Of a DNA stretch of 51,389 nucleotides, positions 27,064 to 35,869 are shown piece by piece (the stretch's first letter is position 1; each line of letters opens with the position of its first letter). The notes under the pieces were generated by a model. The model did not search any database, was not told the DNA's origin, and saw nothing but the letters and a program-made list of their open reading frames with translations. The position numbers were made by a program, and so were the translations under genes. Source of the stretch: Flavobacterium sp. (GTDB lineage Bacteria; Bacteroidota; Bacteroidia; Flavobacteriales; Flavobacteriaceae); contig NZ_JAIXYH010000055.1 of assembly GCF_027490375.1 (NCBI RefSeq), positions 1 through 51,389 of the forward strand, in the 5' to 3' direction.

Positions 27064-27854
27064 AAAGGTTTGTAGCGTCCTAGAAGGTTAAGAAATAAGA
27101 TTTTAAGTAAACCGCCATTTCCCTTGAAGAAACTTATTTTCGTTGGCGTTTTACCCTTTGCTGGATAAACCCTTGACACAGGAACTTCAGTTACTTTCAT
27201 TCCTAATTGGGAAGCGCGAACTGAAAGATAGGCAAGCAGTTCGTAAGTAACAAAAATGTCGCGTAGGGGTTGCACAGAAGCATGAGTAAGATACTTCCTA
27301 GAATACCCTCGAAAAGCATTTGTAGTGTCGGTAAACTTATGTTTAGCAGTAAGGGTTATTATTGGAGCATGAATGAAAGTTACAGCTAAATGCCTTATCA
27401 GTGGAGTATTTACTGCCTCGCCACCTTGTAAATATCTTGAACCCTGAACAAAATCATAGCCTTCTTCTAACTTCTCAATAAATTTCGGAACAGACTCAAT
27501 ACTGTCTTTATTGTTTCCATCGATTGTTAAAATACCGCTGTAATCTTGATTTAGTGCAAACCAAAATCCCATTCGTAGTTGGGCGCCTTGTTTACCAGGA
27601 CCTCGCTTTATAAGAAGGGATTGTACGCCTAACGACTCCAGAATTTCTTCGGAAAGCGAACCATCGGTTGACCCTCCATCACAAATGATGATGTCAACGA
27701 TTTTATCAATTCCTGCATCAAATGCCCGTTTAAGTTCCGCTTGAATGCGATTTCCTTCATTAATCACAGGAATACACAAACAATATTTTGAACGTTGTGG
27801 CCGGAATACCTGTGCTGTAAAATCAGGAACGCCTCGTATTAAACTATATTCCAT
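27060..27854 (-). CDS. Glycosyltransferase family 2 (dolichyl-phosphate-mannose-synthase-like)
   Basis: 264 residues from the ATG at 27854 (MEYSLIRGVPDF). The GT-A core shows YCLCIPVINEGNRIQ, IIICDGGSTDGS, GKQGAQLRMGFWFAL, GILTIDGNNKDS (metal-binding acidic site) and FVQGSRYLQGGEA. No C-terminal membrane pair is evident, only amphipathic hydrophobic stretches. It may load a polyprenyl phosphate with a sugar for the giant membrane protein next to it; this is inference. An ATG at 27896 is an alternative start with a longer overlap; the chosen one overlaps the isomerase gene by 11 bp. Confidence 0.82.
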   Translation of the reverse strand: MEYSLIRGVPDFTAQVFRPQRSKYCLCIPVINEGNRIQAELKRAFDAGIDKIVDIIICDGGSTDGSLSEEILESLGVQSLLIKRGPGKQGAQLRMGFWFALNQDYSGILTIDGNNKDSIESVPKFIEKLEEGYDFVQGSRYLQGGEAVNTPLIRHLAVTFIHAPIITLTAKHKFTDTTNAFRGYSRKYLTHASVQPLRDIFVTYELLAYLSVRASQLGMKVTEVPVSRVYPAKGKTPTKISFFKGNGGLLKILFLNLLGRYKPL

Positions 27855-28635
27855 CACGGCAGTTTTTAATATATTCACATACTTTCTGAATGTCACTAAC
27901 GTTTTCTGCTCGCTTCATCTCAATCGATATAAAATTTTCGTATCCCTTAGCGCTTAAAAACTTTAGCAGCTTCTTATGTACAGGACGTTCCACAATCATC
28001 TCAAGATAGGGTTCGCTAATATGAACATGATTAATAAGATGAACGGCGTCTTCTAAAACGGAAATATCTTCTTTGTTGTGGATAAAAGCACCCAGATCAA
28101 AGTTAATTTTTAATCCTGGGCAATTTAATTCTCCGACAAAATCAATCGCTTCACGCGTGGTGTTGATAAAGTTTGTACCGTAAATTGTTGGATTCGGCTC
28201 TAGCGCTAAGTTGGTATTGTGCACATGTGCAAAATCGCCAAGCTCTTTAAAAAAGCTCTGTGCCAGACTATACTGACCATCTTTAATAATTCTGTTTTTC
28301 GGAGATCCAAATACAAGGTTAGGGCAGCTAATTGCGCTCGCAAATAAAATTGCTTCTTTACAGTAATTGGAGATCGCTTTTCGGTCATCAGGATTATCAA
28401 AAATCGACTCAGTACGACCAAATAAAATGGATTGTAAAGAGCAAACGGTTAATTGATTCTCTTCCCAAAGCCGTTGCTTAAAAGTTCTTGCTTGAGATAG
28501 TTCGCTGTACGGTGCGTTACCAAATAATCTTGTTGGAGCAATTTCAATGGAATCAAATCCTATTTTTTGAAGATAGGTATAAAAAAAGGAGTCTATTGCC
28601 TCGTCCCAAGCAATATTTGATATTGCAAGTTTCAT
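27844..28635 (-). CDS. Sugar phosphate isomerase/epimerase-like TIM-barrel protein
   Basis: 263 residues of the AP-endonuclease-2/xylose-isomerase-like barrel family. Typical strands: MKLAISNIAWDE, FDSIEIAPTRLFG, LTVCSLQSILFG, CPNLVFGSPKNR, NLALEPNPTIYGTNF (metal-binding Glu), LKINFDLGAFIHN (Asp/His), VHISEP (His) and FISIEMKR (final Glu). The metal ligands therefore seem intact. Reaction unknown. The 4-bp overlap with the SDR upstream (ATGA) and the 11-bp overlap with the GT2 downstream fix it in the cassette. Confidence 0.82.
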   Translation of the reverse strand: MKLAISNIAWDEAIDSFFYTYLQKIGFDSIEIAPTRLFGNAPYSELSQARTFKQRLWEENQLTVCSLQSILFGRTESIFDNPDDRKAISNYCKEAILFASAISCPNLVFGSPKNRIIKDGQYSLAQSFFKELGDFAHVHNTNLALEPNPTIYGTNFINTTREAIDFVGELNCPGLKINFDLGAFIHNKEDISVLEDAVHLINHVHISEPYLEMIVERPVHKKLLKFLSAKGYENFISIEMKRAENVSDIQKVCEYIKNCRDGI

Positions 28636-29558
28636 TGCTTATTTTGTTTAATAAAATCTACTATCTCATTTAAAACATCTTCTTTATCACGGATATAGGG
28701 TCCGGTTCGGTTGAAGACATTTGCGTGTTTTGTATACAAATTGTAAGAAGGTGGTGTTTGAAAAATTTCGTTTACAAAGGGCTTGTCAAAAATTAAGTGG
28801 TAAATCTGACTTATCAAAACGGGCTCGGTTACCAAATTTACCTTCTTAACACCAGCATCTAAAAGCAAATTAATATCGCTCCAAAGATTTTTTAGGTTAT
28901 AAAATTGGAATTGTCCGCGACTGTCTGTAAAGTTTAAAGCGGAAAAACCGATGTCTAGAAACTGCTTTTTCAAGAAGGATCTATCCGACTCTGAAAGATC
29001 TTCTTTAAGATGATAAAATCCGTTTGGCTGCAAATGGTAGTAGTTTTTTAAGTCAAAATCTTGTTCTAGAAGCTCGTCGTATTTTTTTATAGACAACATT
29101 TTGGGAGAAATATGAATAGCATCATAGATGAAATTCTTCTTTAAAGACTTCCCAAACAAGCCAGGCAATCGCACAATTAAATAGTCTGTGAAATTTTGCT
29201 CTACCCAGCGTTCCAGATAAAATCTGTTTTTGCCATAAGGCTCCTGTTTTAATTCATCTATCTCAAAATCTTCATCGACCGCAGTAGGAGTTGGATATAC
29301 GTCGACTGTTGAAATCAAAATAATCTTTTTAGGATTAATCTTACTGATGTTATCGATAGCGGTTTGAATTAACTTAAAATCCTCTTCAGCTGAAGCATTT
29401 GCAAGAAATTTTTCGGCTCTAACTCCCGAATATACCAACAAATCGGGTTGTAAACCGAAGGCGCTGTTCACGTTGGTAGAATTAACGGCAACATCAAAAT
29501 TATATTGTTGCATTAAATTTGACCCCACAAAACCTGAGTGACCAACCAGTATTGTCAT
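28632..29558 (-). CDS. NAD-dependent epimerase/dehydratase-like SDR
   Basis: 308 residues. The opening MTILVGHSGFVGSNL is a shortened Rossmann nucleotide-binding motif (GxxGFVG); IILISTVDVYP supplies the conserved Ser/Thr region; the catalytic YGKNRFYLER (YxxxR in place of YxxxK) deserves attention because the usual lysine is replaced by arginine. It may have lost classic catalysis or use a variant site. First gene of the cassette; a TATATTTG promoter element lies 59 bp upstream. Confidence 0.75.
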   Translation of the reverse strand: MTILVGHSGFVGSNLMQQYNFDVAVNSTNVNSAFGLQPDLLVYSGVRAEKFLANASAEEDFKLIQTAIDNISKINPKKIILISTVDVYPTPTAVDEDFEIDELKQEPYGKNRFYLERWVEQNFTDYLIVRLPGLFGKSLKKNFIYDAIHISPKMLSIKKYDELLEQDFDLKNYYHLQPNGFYHLKEDLSESDRSFLKKQFLDIGFSALNFTDSRGQFQFYNLKNLWSDINLLLDAGVKKVNLVTEPVLISQIYHLIFDKPFVNEIFQTPPSYNLYTKHANVFNRTGPYIRDKEDVLNEIVDFIKQNKQ

Positions 29559-29617
29559 TTCTTTGTGTTTAAGTAGTTTTCTTTCCCAAATAAAAGCTGA
29601 AAATGCTAGATACGCCG

Positions 29618-29625
29618 CAAATATA
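29618..29625 (-). promoter_or_regulatory. Promoter -7 element of the six-gene cassette
   Basis: TATATTTG on the minus strand, exact TAnnTTTG, about 60 bp before the ATG at 29558. No well-spaced -33 TTTG was seen. Confidence 0.4.
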
Positions 29626-30148
29626 CAATTTCAAAGTACATTAATTCTTCGATGTATGCAGGCAATCCATGCGATTGCATTGATGACGGCTGTTGAGGAA
29701 AATTATGGATTTATTACTTTTTGCAAGTAACTGTAAAGAGCTAAATCATACTCACAAATCTCACCACAATGGATGGTGGTTTTAAAATTGGAAAACGACT
29801 CTGATTAGCACCGAAAACATGCTTTTTAAACTTGGTAGGAATTAAAAATTCAGTTAAAAAAGTACATAAATAGTTGAGTGTAAGACCTGTTTTCTCATGA
29901 TTTCGAGCCATCGCAAAGAATAACGAAATAAACGCGTTTTAAAATGACTGGCTTGAAATTGTTCGTAACTAGTTTTTTTGTCTGCCTAAATTGTTCATTT
30001 TAAGCGATCAGACAAAGGTCTTTGATCGAACGCGGGTTTTTTATTCTGTACTTACCAATCTTATCTTCAACATAAAATTGTATAGCAACTATTAGAAAAG
30101 TCGTTGCAAAAATTTGAATGTCTATTCTTTAAACCGCTGTTACCGACG
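29626..30148. other. AT-rich gap without a supported gene
   Basis: About 520 bp between the cassette promoter and the end of the GT39 gene. No coding frame of note on either strand. A short imperfect repeat (GATCAGAC ... GTCTTTGATC, 30006-30027) is the only visible structure and lacks a following T-run on the minus strand, so it is not called a terminator. Confidence 0.45.
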
Positions 30149-32041
30149 CTATTTTTGTAGATTTTGAATTACCCTTTTTAAGTTTTCACTTGCGCTAACC
30201 GTCATGTTACGTGTAGTTTCAGACATTTCTATTTTTAGCTGATTTGTCTTCGGATCAAATGTACAGTATTTGTTTGGTTTGAAAATTTCCGAAAGTTGCA
30301 TGCCAGAAAAGGTGTATGAAAAATTATCAATACTTAACTGTAGTTTGCTGATTATGATGTCTGTTTTACTTTGGGTGAAACTAATTGAAACGTCGTTGTT
30401 AAAATCGGCTTTTGCTAAAGGAAATGCTAGTTCTTGCGGCTGGTTTGAAGCAAAAATCTGCAATAACACTTGTCTTTTTTGGCTTCTTTTATCAGCAGTT
30501 TGTTCTGTATATTTCAAGTTTGCAGCAGCCGACTCCTTTGAAGATATCGTTATTACTAGTTTCGTCGACTCACTCAAATCATTTTTTGCTTTGAAATGCT
30601 TCACCCATGTATCAAAACCATTAAATTCTTTATCAACAAAAAAGTACTTATTTAAAAATTCTTTAGTCTCACCATTCGGTTTATATTCCCGACCAAAAGC
30701 ATCAAAATACCAAAAGGATTTTAGCGAAGTGGTGTCTTTCTTAACTAAAGCAACATAATTGTCTAAACTCATTTCTTGGACTTCCTGATATGTGCTGTCG
30801 TTATGCAAAAAAAACGGTAAATACCATCCTAAACTACTCACTATTTTGTCTCTCTTTTCGTTGTTCTCTTTTATGAAATTAGTAGTTTCTCGAAATTGTG
30901 TTTTTTGAATTCTGGAATAATACTGATCTTCGTTTAAGATATGATTTAACGAAAGTGCCAAAAAGACCATGCTAGCAACTGTAATTGCCCATTTATTTTT
31001 CAATAAATCGATAGCAATAGCTAACATCAACGCCAATAATGGAATTACAACAATGAAATATCGGCTAACCATCATAGGAACTGACAGATAAGATCGAACT
31101 AACGGTATGGCAACAACAATAACGATGATCGCCATAAACATTGAAATACTAAAAACTAATTTGTTTTTTACTACTTCCTTAAAACTTTTCCCCGCTTGCA
31201 GTTCTCTTCTAAATTCGCGAGCCAAGCAAAAGAATAGAAAGAAAAACAAGAGGTAAATAAAGTTAAGAAGCATATTGTTGTTGCCAAAAAACTCTTTAAA
31301 AATCAATAAAACAACATCATTGGTTGGTACAGGTATCCAAAATTGCTTGATTTCGCTAGCTTTTAAAAATATGGGTGCCGCTGGTAAAAATAACAGCAAA
31401 GTAATTATCCCAGACAAAATACCAAATCGTACAACCATCCAGCGTTCCTTGAGCTCTTTAAAGAATAGTGAAACCAGTAGGATAAAATAAAAGGCTGCTA
31501 GTACAAAGAGTCCGAAAAAATGGATGCTTATCATTATCCCTGCCGTAAAGCCAAGCCAAGCAGCCGATTTAACGTTGGGTTTCTTCATAAACCGTAAAAG
31601 CATATGCAATGCAAGTATGGTAAACAAAAAGAGCAACATATACGGCCGTGCTTCCTGAGAATACGATAGATGAAACGGATTTGCCGCCACAATAAGCGCC
31701 GCTAAATAACCAACGCGTTTCGAAAAAAAAGCAATTCCAAGTTTGTAAATCGCTAACAAACTTAGTATTCCAATGATTGCCGAATACGCTCGTGCTACGT
31801 AGGTCGTGTAGCCAAAAATTTTAAACAAAAAATACAGCGAATAAAAGTATAAAGGTGGGATTTGTTCGCCTTCTACTATAGCTCGGTAAACTTGAGATAG
31901 GTCTCTTTGTGGGTTGGCTTCGTTTAAAGAATGTATTTCATCTATCCATACACTCTGATAGTCAATTTTATAAAATCGCAATAAAATGGCAACGAGCAAT
32001 ACTCCGATGATTACTGCATGATCTTTAATTTGCTTCATCAT
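30149..32041 (-). CDS. Glycosyltransferase family 39 / GT-C membrane protein
   Basis: 630 residues. Around residue 30 the first periplasmic loop carries the catalytic acidic motif of the PMT/ArnT superfamily: DYQSVWIDEIHSLNEAN. A second loop has VEGEQIPPLYFYSLYFLFKIFG. About eleven membrane helices occupy residues 10-385; the last 240 residues are a soluble domain with beta-rich ending. Enzymes of this class move a sugar from a polyprenyl-phosphate carrier onto a glycan, lipid or protein in the periplasm. The gene is last in a long minus-strand operon and overlaps the GT2 gene by 17 bp; that neighbour may supply its lipid-linked donor. Confidence 0.85.
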   Translation of the reverse strand: MMKQIKDHAVIIGVLLVAILLRFYKIDYQSVWIDEIHSLNEANPQRDLSQVYRAIVEGEQIPPLYFYSLYFLFKIFGYTTYVARAYSAIIGILSLLAIYKLGIAFFSKRVGYLAALIVAANPFHLSYSQEARPYMLLFLFTILALHMLLRFMKKPNVKSAAWLGFTAGIMISIHFFGLFVLAAFYFILLVSLFFKELKERWMVVRFGILSGIITLLLFLPAAPIFLKASEIKQFWIPVPTNDVVLLIFKEFFGNNNMLLNFIYLLFFFLFFCLAREFRRELQAGKSFKEVVKNKLVFSISMFMAIIVIVVAIPLVRSYLSVPMMVSRYFIVVIPLLALMLAIAIDLLKNKWAITVASMVFLALSLNHILNEDQYYSRIQKTQFRETTNFIKENNEKRDKIVSSLGWYLPFFLHNDSTYQEVQEMSLDNYVALVKKDTTSLKSFWYFDAFGREYKPNGETKEFLNKYFFVDKEFNGFDTWVKHFKAKNDLSESTKLVITISSKESAAANLKYTEQTADKRSQKRQVLLQIFASNQPQELAFPLAKADFNNDVSISFTQSKTDIIISKLQLSIDNFSYTFSGMQLSEIFKPNKYCTFDPKTNQLKIEMSETTRNMTVSASENLKRVIQNLQK

Positions 32042-32987
32042 TTGCTTTTGTTATCGAATCAATAAAGCTTCTATAAATGTCGGCTTTGGGTTCGGAAATA
32101 TTTTTTCGTGAACTTAATTGCAACAGCAATACAATTAAAGTAACTGAAAACAACTGAAGTATGATTCCAGAAATAATCAAAATTAAACTAGAGGCCCAGC
32201 CAGGTATGGCATTATCTGTAAATAACTTCTGGTATAAAATATATAATACAGATATAAAACAAATGGCAATTCCATACAAGGAGACTCTTAAAATGCGGAG
32301 AGATAAAAAGTCAAAATACACGGCTATTGAACTCAAGCCGTGTAAGATCAATCCGTTAAAGTTCATTTTTGAAACACCCTTGTAACGTTTACCTCGATCC
32401 AACTCCACTTGTGTGTACGGGATTCTCGATTGGATGATACCTCCCGAATAATGATTCCATATATTGTGCTGATGCACCACCTTCCCTAACAGGTTTTTAG
32501 GAATGCTGCTAAAATTTCCAAAACTTATTCGCTGGCCTGTGAGAAAATGAAACAGGTTTTTATAAAAAAAATAGCCCGTTTTAAACCAAACAGACTCTTG
32601 GCGCTTTTTGCGTTGTGCGAATACAATTTTCTTACTGTGTTCTCTCTCTGCGGAAGCTATTAAGGCCGGAATATCTTCGGGTCGGTCCTCACCGTCGCTG
32701 TCCATTACAACCACGTAATCGTAATCGGTAACTTCGTTGTAGATGTATTGAAGACCCACTGCAATAGCTCGCTGATGACCAATGTTTAATTTAAGATGAA
32801 CCGTTATTACCTCAAGTTTTGTTTCTAAGAAAGGTTGCTGTTCGGTAGAACCATCGTTGATTGCAAAAACTCTTAGTTCCAAATCGTGATCTTTAAGCAA
32901 GAATTCAAGCCGATTCAGCAGAATTTGAAAACTCTCCCAATCGTTAAATACAGGAGTAAGACAACATATTTTTAAAATTCTATTCAT
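32025..32987 (-). CDS. Glycosyltransferase family 2 with C-terminal membrane helices (GtrB/DPM1-like)
   Basis: 320 residues. GT-A core: CCLTPVFNDWESFQ, VFAINDGSTEQQ, LNIGHQRAIAVGLQYI and YVVVMDSDGEDRPEDIPAL (DxD site). Two hydrophobic helices (about 225-255 and 260-295) anchor it. This layout is that of polyprenyl-phosphate glycosyltransferases, which would charge undecaprenyl phosphate for the adjacent GT39 enzyme. Confidence 0.87.
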   Translation of the reverse strand: MNRILKICCLTPVFNDWESFQILLNRLEFLLKDHDLELRVFAINDGSTEQQPFLETKLEVITVHLKLNIGHQRAIAVGLQYIYNEVTDYDYVVVMDSDGEDRPEDIPALIASAEREHSKKIVFAQRKKRQESVWFKTGYFFYKNLFHFLTGQRISFGNFSSIPKNLLGKVVHQHNIWNHYSGGIIQSRIPYTQVELDRGKRYKGVSKMNFNGLILHGLSSIAVYFDFLSLRILRVSLYGIAICFISVLYILYQKLFTDNAIPGWASSLILIISGIILQLFSVTLIVLLLQLSSRKNISEPKADIYRSFIDSITKANDEAN

Positions 32988-33022
32988 TTATTTGTGATAT
33001 CTTACTGCTAGTCAACGTTATC

Positions 33023-34156
33023 TTATTTATTAAACTCCCTCAAAACCCCAATCACTTCCTCCACATCTAATTCATAATACAGCGGCAATCTAACTAAAAC
33101 ATCGGTAAAATGATCGCTATTAACCAAACATCTTCCATCGTGGCGTTCGTGATAAAACGGACTCTTGTGCAAGCTCAAATAATGAAAAACCGCTAAAATT
33201 CCGTGTGCTTTTAATAGATTTATAACCGCCGTTCTTTGTTCTAAACTCGTACAAATCAAATAAAACATGTGCCCGTTATTGCTTGCGTACACTGGTAATT
33301 CTGGAACTTTGATGTTCTTTTCGGCGGCCCAAGAAGCTAAATTTGTGTAATAAGCGTCCCAAATGGCTTTGCGCTTTCGCTGAATATCTGCTAAATTTTC
33401 GAGCTGTGCCCACAAAAAAGCGGCAACTATTTCAGATGGCAAAAACGAACTGCCGATATCTACCCAACCGTATTTATCGACTTCCCCTCTAAAAAACGAC
33501 GAGCGGTTGGTTCCTTTTTCCCATATAATCTCGGCACGCTTCGCAAATTGCTCATCGTTTACCGCTAACATCCCGCCCTCTCCAGAAATAATATTCTTGG
33601 TTTCGTGGAATGAAAAAGCCGCTAAATGACCGATGGAACCCAAAGCCTTTTTAGTGCCGTCGGCGAAAGTGTAATAGCTATCTATTGCCTGCGCTGCATC
33701 TTCAATAACAAATAAATCATGTTGCTTTGCAAGTGCCATTATCGGTTCCATATGACAAGCAACACCGGCATAATGAACCACAACAATAGCTTTGGTACGT
33801 GCCGTAATCAAGGATTCTAAACTGTTTTCGTCTATATTCGGATGATCGGATCGACTATCAGCAAAGACAATTTTGGCGCCGCGCAAAATGAATGCATTGG
33901 CAGTAGAAACAAACGTGTACGAAGGCATAATAACCTCATCGCCTGGTTCAATTCCCACTAAAATCGCGGCCATTTCAAGCGCATCAGTACAAGAGGTTGT
34001 TAACAAACATTTCGCGAATCCGTACTGCTGCTCAAAAAACGTCTGGCATTTTTGGGTATAGGTGCCATTTCCTGATATTTTACCACTTTTTACGGCGTCT
34101 TCAATATAGAAAGTTTCTTTTCCACTCAAGTACGGTTTGTTAAACGGGATATTCAT
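33023..34156 (-). CDS. wecE: dTDP-4-amino-4,6-dideoxygalactose transaminase-like PLP enzyme
   Basis: 377 residues, DegT/DnrJ/EryC1/StrS aminotransferase family. The opening IPFNKPYLSGKETFYIEDAV and CLLTTSCTDALEMAAIL, the PLP-contacting VIEDAAQAID, and FSFHETKNIISGEGGM with the Schiff-base lysine in HETKN, all match WecE (RffA) closely. It uses dTDP-4-keto-6-deoxyglucose, which requires RfbB; that gene is not in the window. Gap of 2 bp to the upstream acyltransferase gene. Specificity for the galacto versus gluco product is not certain. Confidence 0.88.
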   Translation of the reverse strand: MNIPFNKPYLSGKETFYIEDAVKSGKISGNGTYTQKCQTFFEQQYGFAKCLLTTSCTDALEMAAILVGIEPGDEVIMPSYTFVSTANAFILRGAKIVFADSRSDHPNIDENSLESLITARTKAIVVVHYAGVACHMEPIMALAKQHDLFVIEDAAQAIDSYYTFADGTKKALGSIGHLAAFSFHETKNIISGEGGMLAVNDEQFAKRAEIIWEKGTNRSSFFRGEVDKYGWVDIGSSFLPSEIVAAFLWAQLENLADIQRKRKAIWDAYYTNLASWAAEKNIKVPELPVYASNNGHMFYLICTSLEQRTAVINLLKAHGILAVFHYLSLHKSPFYHERHDGRCLVNSDHFTDVLVRLPLYYELDVEEVIGVLREFNK

Positions 34157-34158
34157 AA

Positions 34159-34953
34159 TCAGACGATTGGCGTAAATTTTGCTTTCGCAGGAAGTAAAAA
34201 CTTCATAAATGCAATTTCTTCTTCACTACTTCTTTTGGTGTAAGTGCGATCGGAAACGTTGAAAAACGAAATATCGCTTTTTGAAAAATCTATTTCAGAA
34301 ACGTCACTAACAATTTCAATAGATCTAGCATTAGCATTCCACTGTTGCAAATACGCGCGCATTTTCTGGAATTTTTCCGACACCGAAACTTCTTTAAATT
34401 GAAATCCTACTTTGTCCGAAATCGACTTTGCTGGCGAACCTGCGTAAATTTCGTTGTAATTCATGTCTTTAGTAACCACCGAACCCACCATGGCCATCGA
34501 CTTATCAGCAGCAATTATCGGTGAAACGATACAATGTCCTACAAACCAAACATCGTTGCCAATTTGCATAGGTTTTTCCGACAAAAACCGACACCCTTCC
34601 AGCGTATCGCCGTACTTAATATGACTCCAAATCTGCGAATGGGCTCCTATTCCACAATTATTCCCAATCGTAGTTCCTCCTATCGAGTCGATAATAGAAA
34701 ACTGACCAATCCAGGCATTATGACCAATTCGACAAGGCAAATACCCGTGAATATTGGTGTCGTGTTGGATTTTGGAATAATCACCTAACGAAAAATCATC
34801 GCAAATAATCTGCACGTTCGTTCCGATGTAACAATTATCTCCGATAACGATGCGACGTGCATTTCCATTAATACCTCGAATAACTGCAGAAGGCTCAATT
34901 ATCGTGTTCTTTCCGATGTAAATTTCATCAGCAGCGATGTTCTTAGGACTCAT
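34159..34953 (-). CDS. Hexapeptide-repeat (left-handed beta-helix) acyltransferase
   Basis: 264 residues. Residues about 8-165 show repeated [LIV]-G-x4 turns typical of the beta-helix acyltransferases: IYIGKNTIIEPSAVI, IVIGDNCYIGTNVQII, CRIGHNAWIGQFSIID, TTIGNNCGIGAHSQIW, MQIGNDVWFVGHCIV. A C-terminal region of about 90 residues is not part of the repeat. Next to wecE it most likely acetylates the 4-amino group of the dTDP-sugar, or formylates/acylates a related position; this is inferred from context. It overlaps the upstream GT2 by 11 bp. Confidence 0.83.
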   Translation of the reverse strand: MSPKNIAADEIYIGKNTIIEPSAVIRGINGNARRIVIGDNCYIGTNVQIICDDFSLGDYSKIQHDTNIHGYLPCRIGHNAWIGQFSIIDSIGGTTIGNNCGIGAHSQIWSHIKYGDTLEGCRFLSEKPMQIGNDVWFVGHCIVSPIIAADKSMAMVGSVVTKDMNYNEIYAGSPAKSISDKVGFQFKEVSVSEKFQKMRAYLQQWNANARSIEIVSDVSEIDFSKSDISFFNVSDRTYTKRSSEEEIAFMKFLLPAKAKFTPIV

Positions 34954-35869
34954 AATTCACAGTTTTTTCTACTATAAACGGCTTTCTGTTTTTCGATTGA
35001 TCAAAGATCTTACCGATATAAATACCCACGACTCCAATTATGGTTATCATTATTCCAGATAAAAACCAGATCGAAATCATGATCGAGCTATAACCTAAAA
35101 CCTTTATTTCACCTGCAAGGTACTTGTAAAGTGTATATATTCCTGCTAGAAATGAAATCAAGGAAATACACATGCCAAGCTTTACAAAGATTTTTAACGG
35201 CTTATTGGAAAAAGAAATGATCGTATCAAATGCCAATCTAAATAACTTTCCGTAAGTGTACGAGGTTTTTCCCTCGGCTCTTTTGGCGTGTGCTACTTCG
35301 ATTGACGTACTGCGAAAACCCACCCAATTTACAAAGAGCGGAAATGACTTGATGTAATCGCTCATCTTTAAAACCTCATCGATCACTTTGCGATCGTAAA
35401 TTCCAAAATTAGCTATAGTATTATCGAATTTACTGTCGGTCAAGTAACTGTACGTTTTGAAGAATATTCGCGAAAAGAGTTTTTTGAAAAAGCCGTCCTG
35501 TCGGTTACTGCGTTTCGCTAAAACAATGTCGTAACCTGTTTGCATTGCTTTAAATAACTTTTCTATTTCTTCGGGTTGGTCTTGCAGATCGCAATCCATA
35601 ACCACAATTTTATCGCCTGTGGCCAAAGACAAGCCTGCTATTATAGCCGGATGTTGCCCAAAATTCTTACTGAGTTTTGCAGCGACAATTCGGTGATTCT
35701 TTGCGGCGAGTGCTTCAATAACTGCCCAACTATTATCCGGACTACAATCTTCTACCAAAACAATTTCATAGTCATTAAAAATCGGTGAAACTGCTTGCTC
35801 GATGCGTTCAACCAAGGTTGGAATAATGCGCTCAGCTTTGTAAACCGGAGAAACTACTGATAATTTCAT
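34943..35869 (-). CDS. Glycosyltransferase family 2 with two membrane helices (GtrB-like)
   Basis: 308 residues. N-terminal GT-A domain: LSVVSPVYKAERIIPTLVERI, IVLVEDCSPDNSW, LSKNFGQHPAIIAGLSLA and IVVMDCDLQDQPEEIEKL (DxD). Two hydrophobic helices (around 230-255 and 265-290) precede a basic tail. Typical of undecaprenyl-phosphate glucosyl/ArnC-like transferases. Start ATG forms TAATG with the rfbD stop. Confidence 0.88.
   Translation of the reverse strand: MKLSVVSPVYKAERIIPTLVERIEQAVSPIFNDYEIVLVEDCSPDNSWAVIEALAAKNHRIVAAKLSKNFGQHPAIIAGLSLATGDKIVVMDCDLQDQPEEIEKLFKAMQTGYDIVLAKRSNRQDGFFKKLFSRIFFKTYSYLTDSKFDNTIANFGIYDRKVIDEVLKMSDYIKSFPLFVNWVGFRSTSIEVAHAKRAEGKTSYTYGKLFRLAFDTIISFSNKPLKIFVKLGMCISLISFLAGIYTLYKYLAGEIKVLGYSSIMISIWFLSGIMITIIGVVGIYIGKIFDQSKNRKPFIVEKTVNYES

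Noticed and set aside
30006..30027. Terminator of the GT39 operon
   Set aside because: The short inverted repeat has mismatches and no T-run on the relevant strand.
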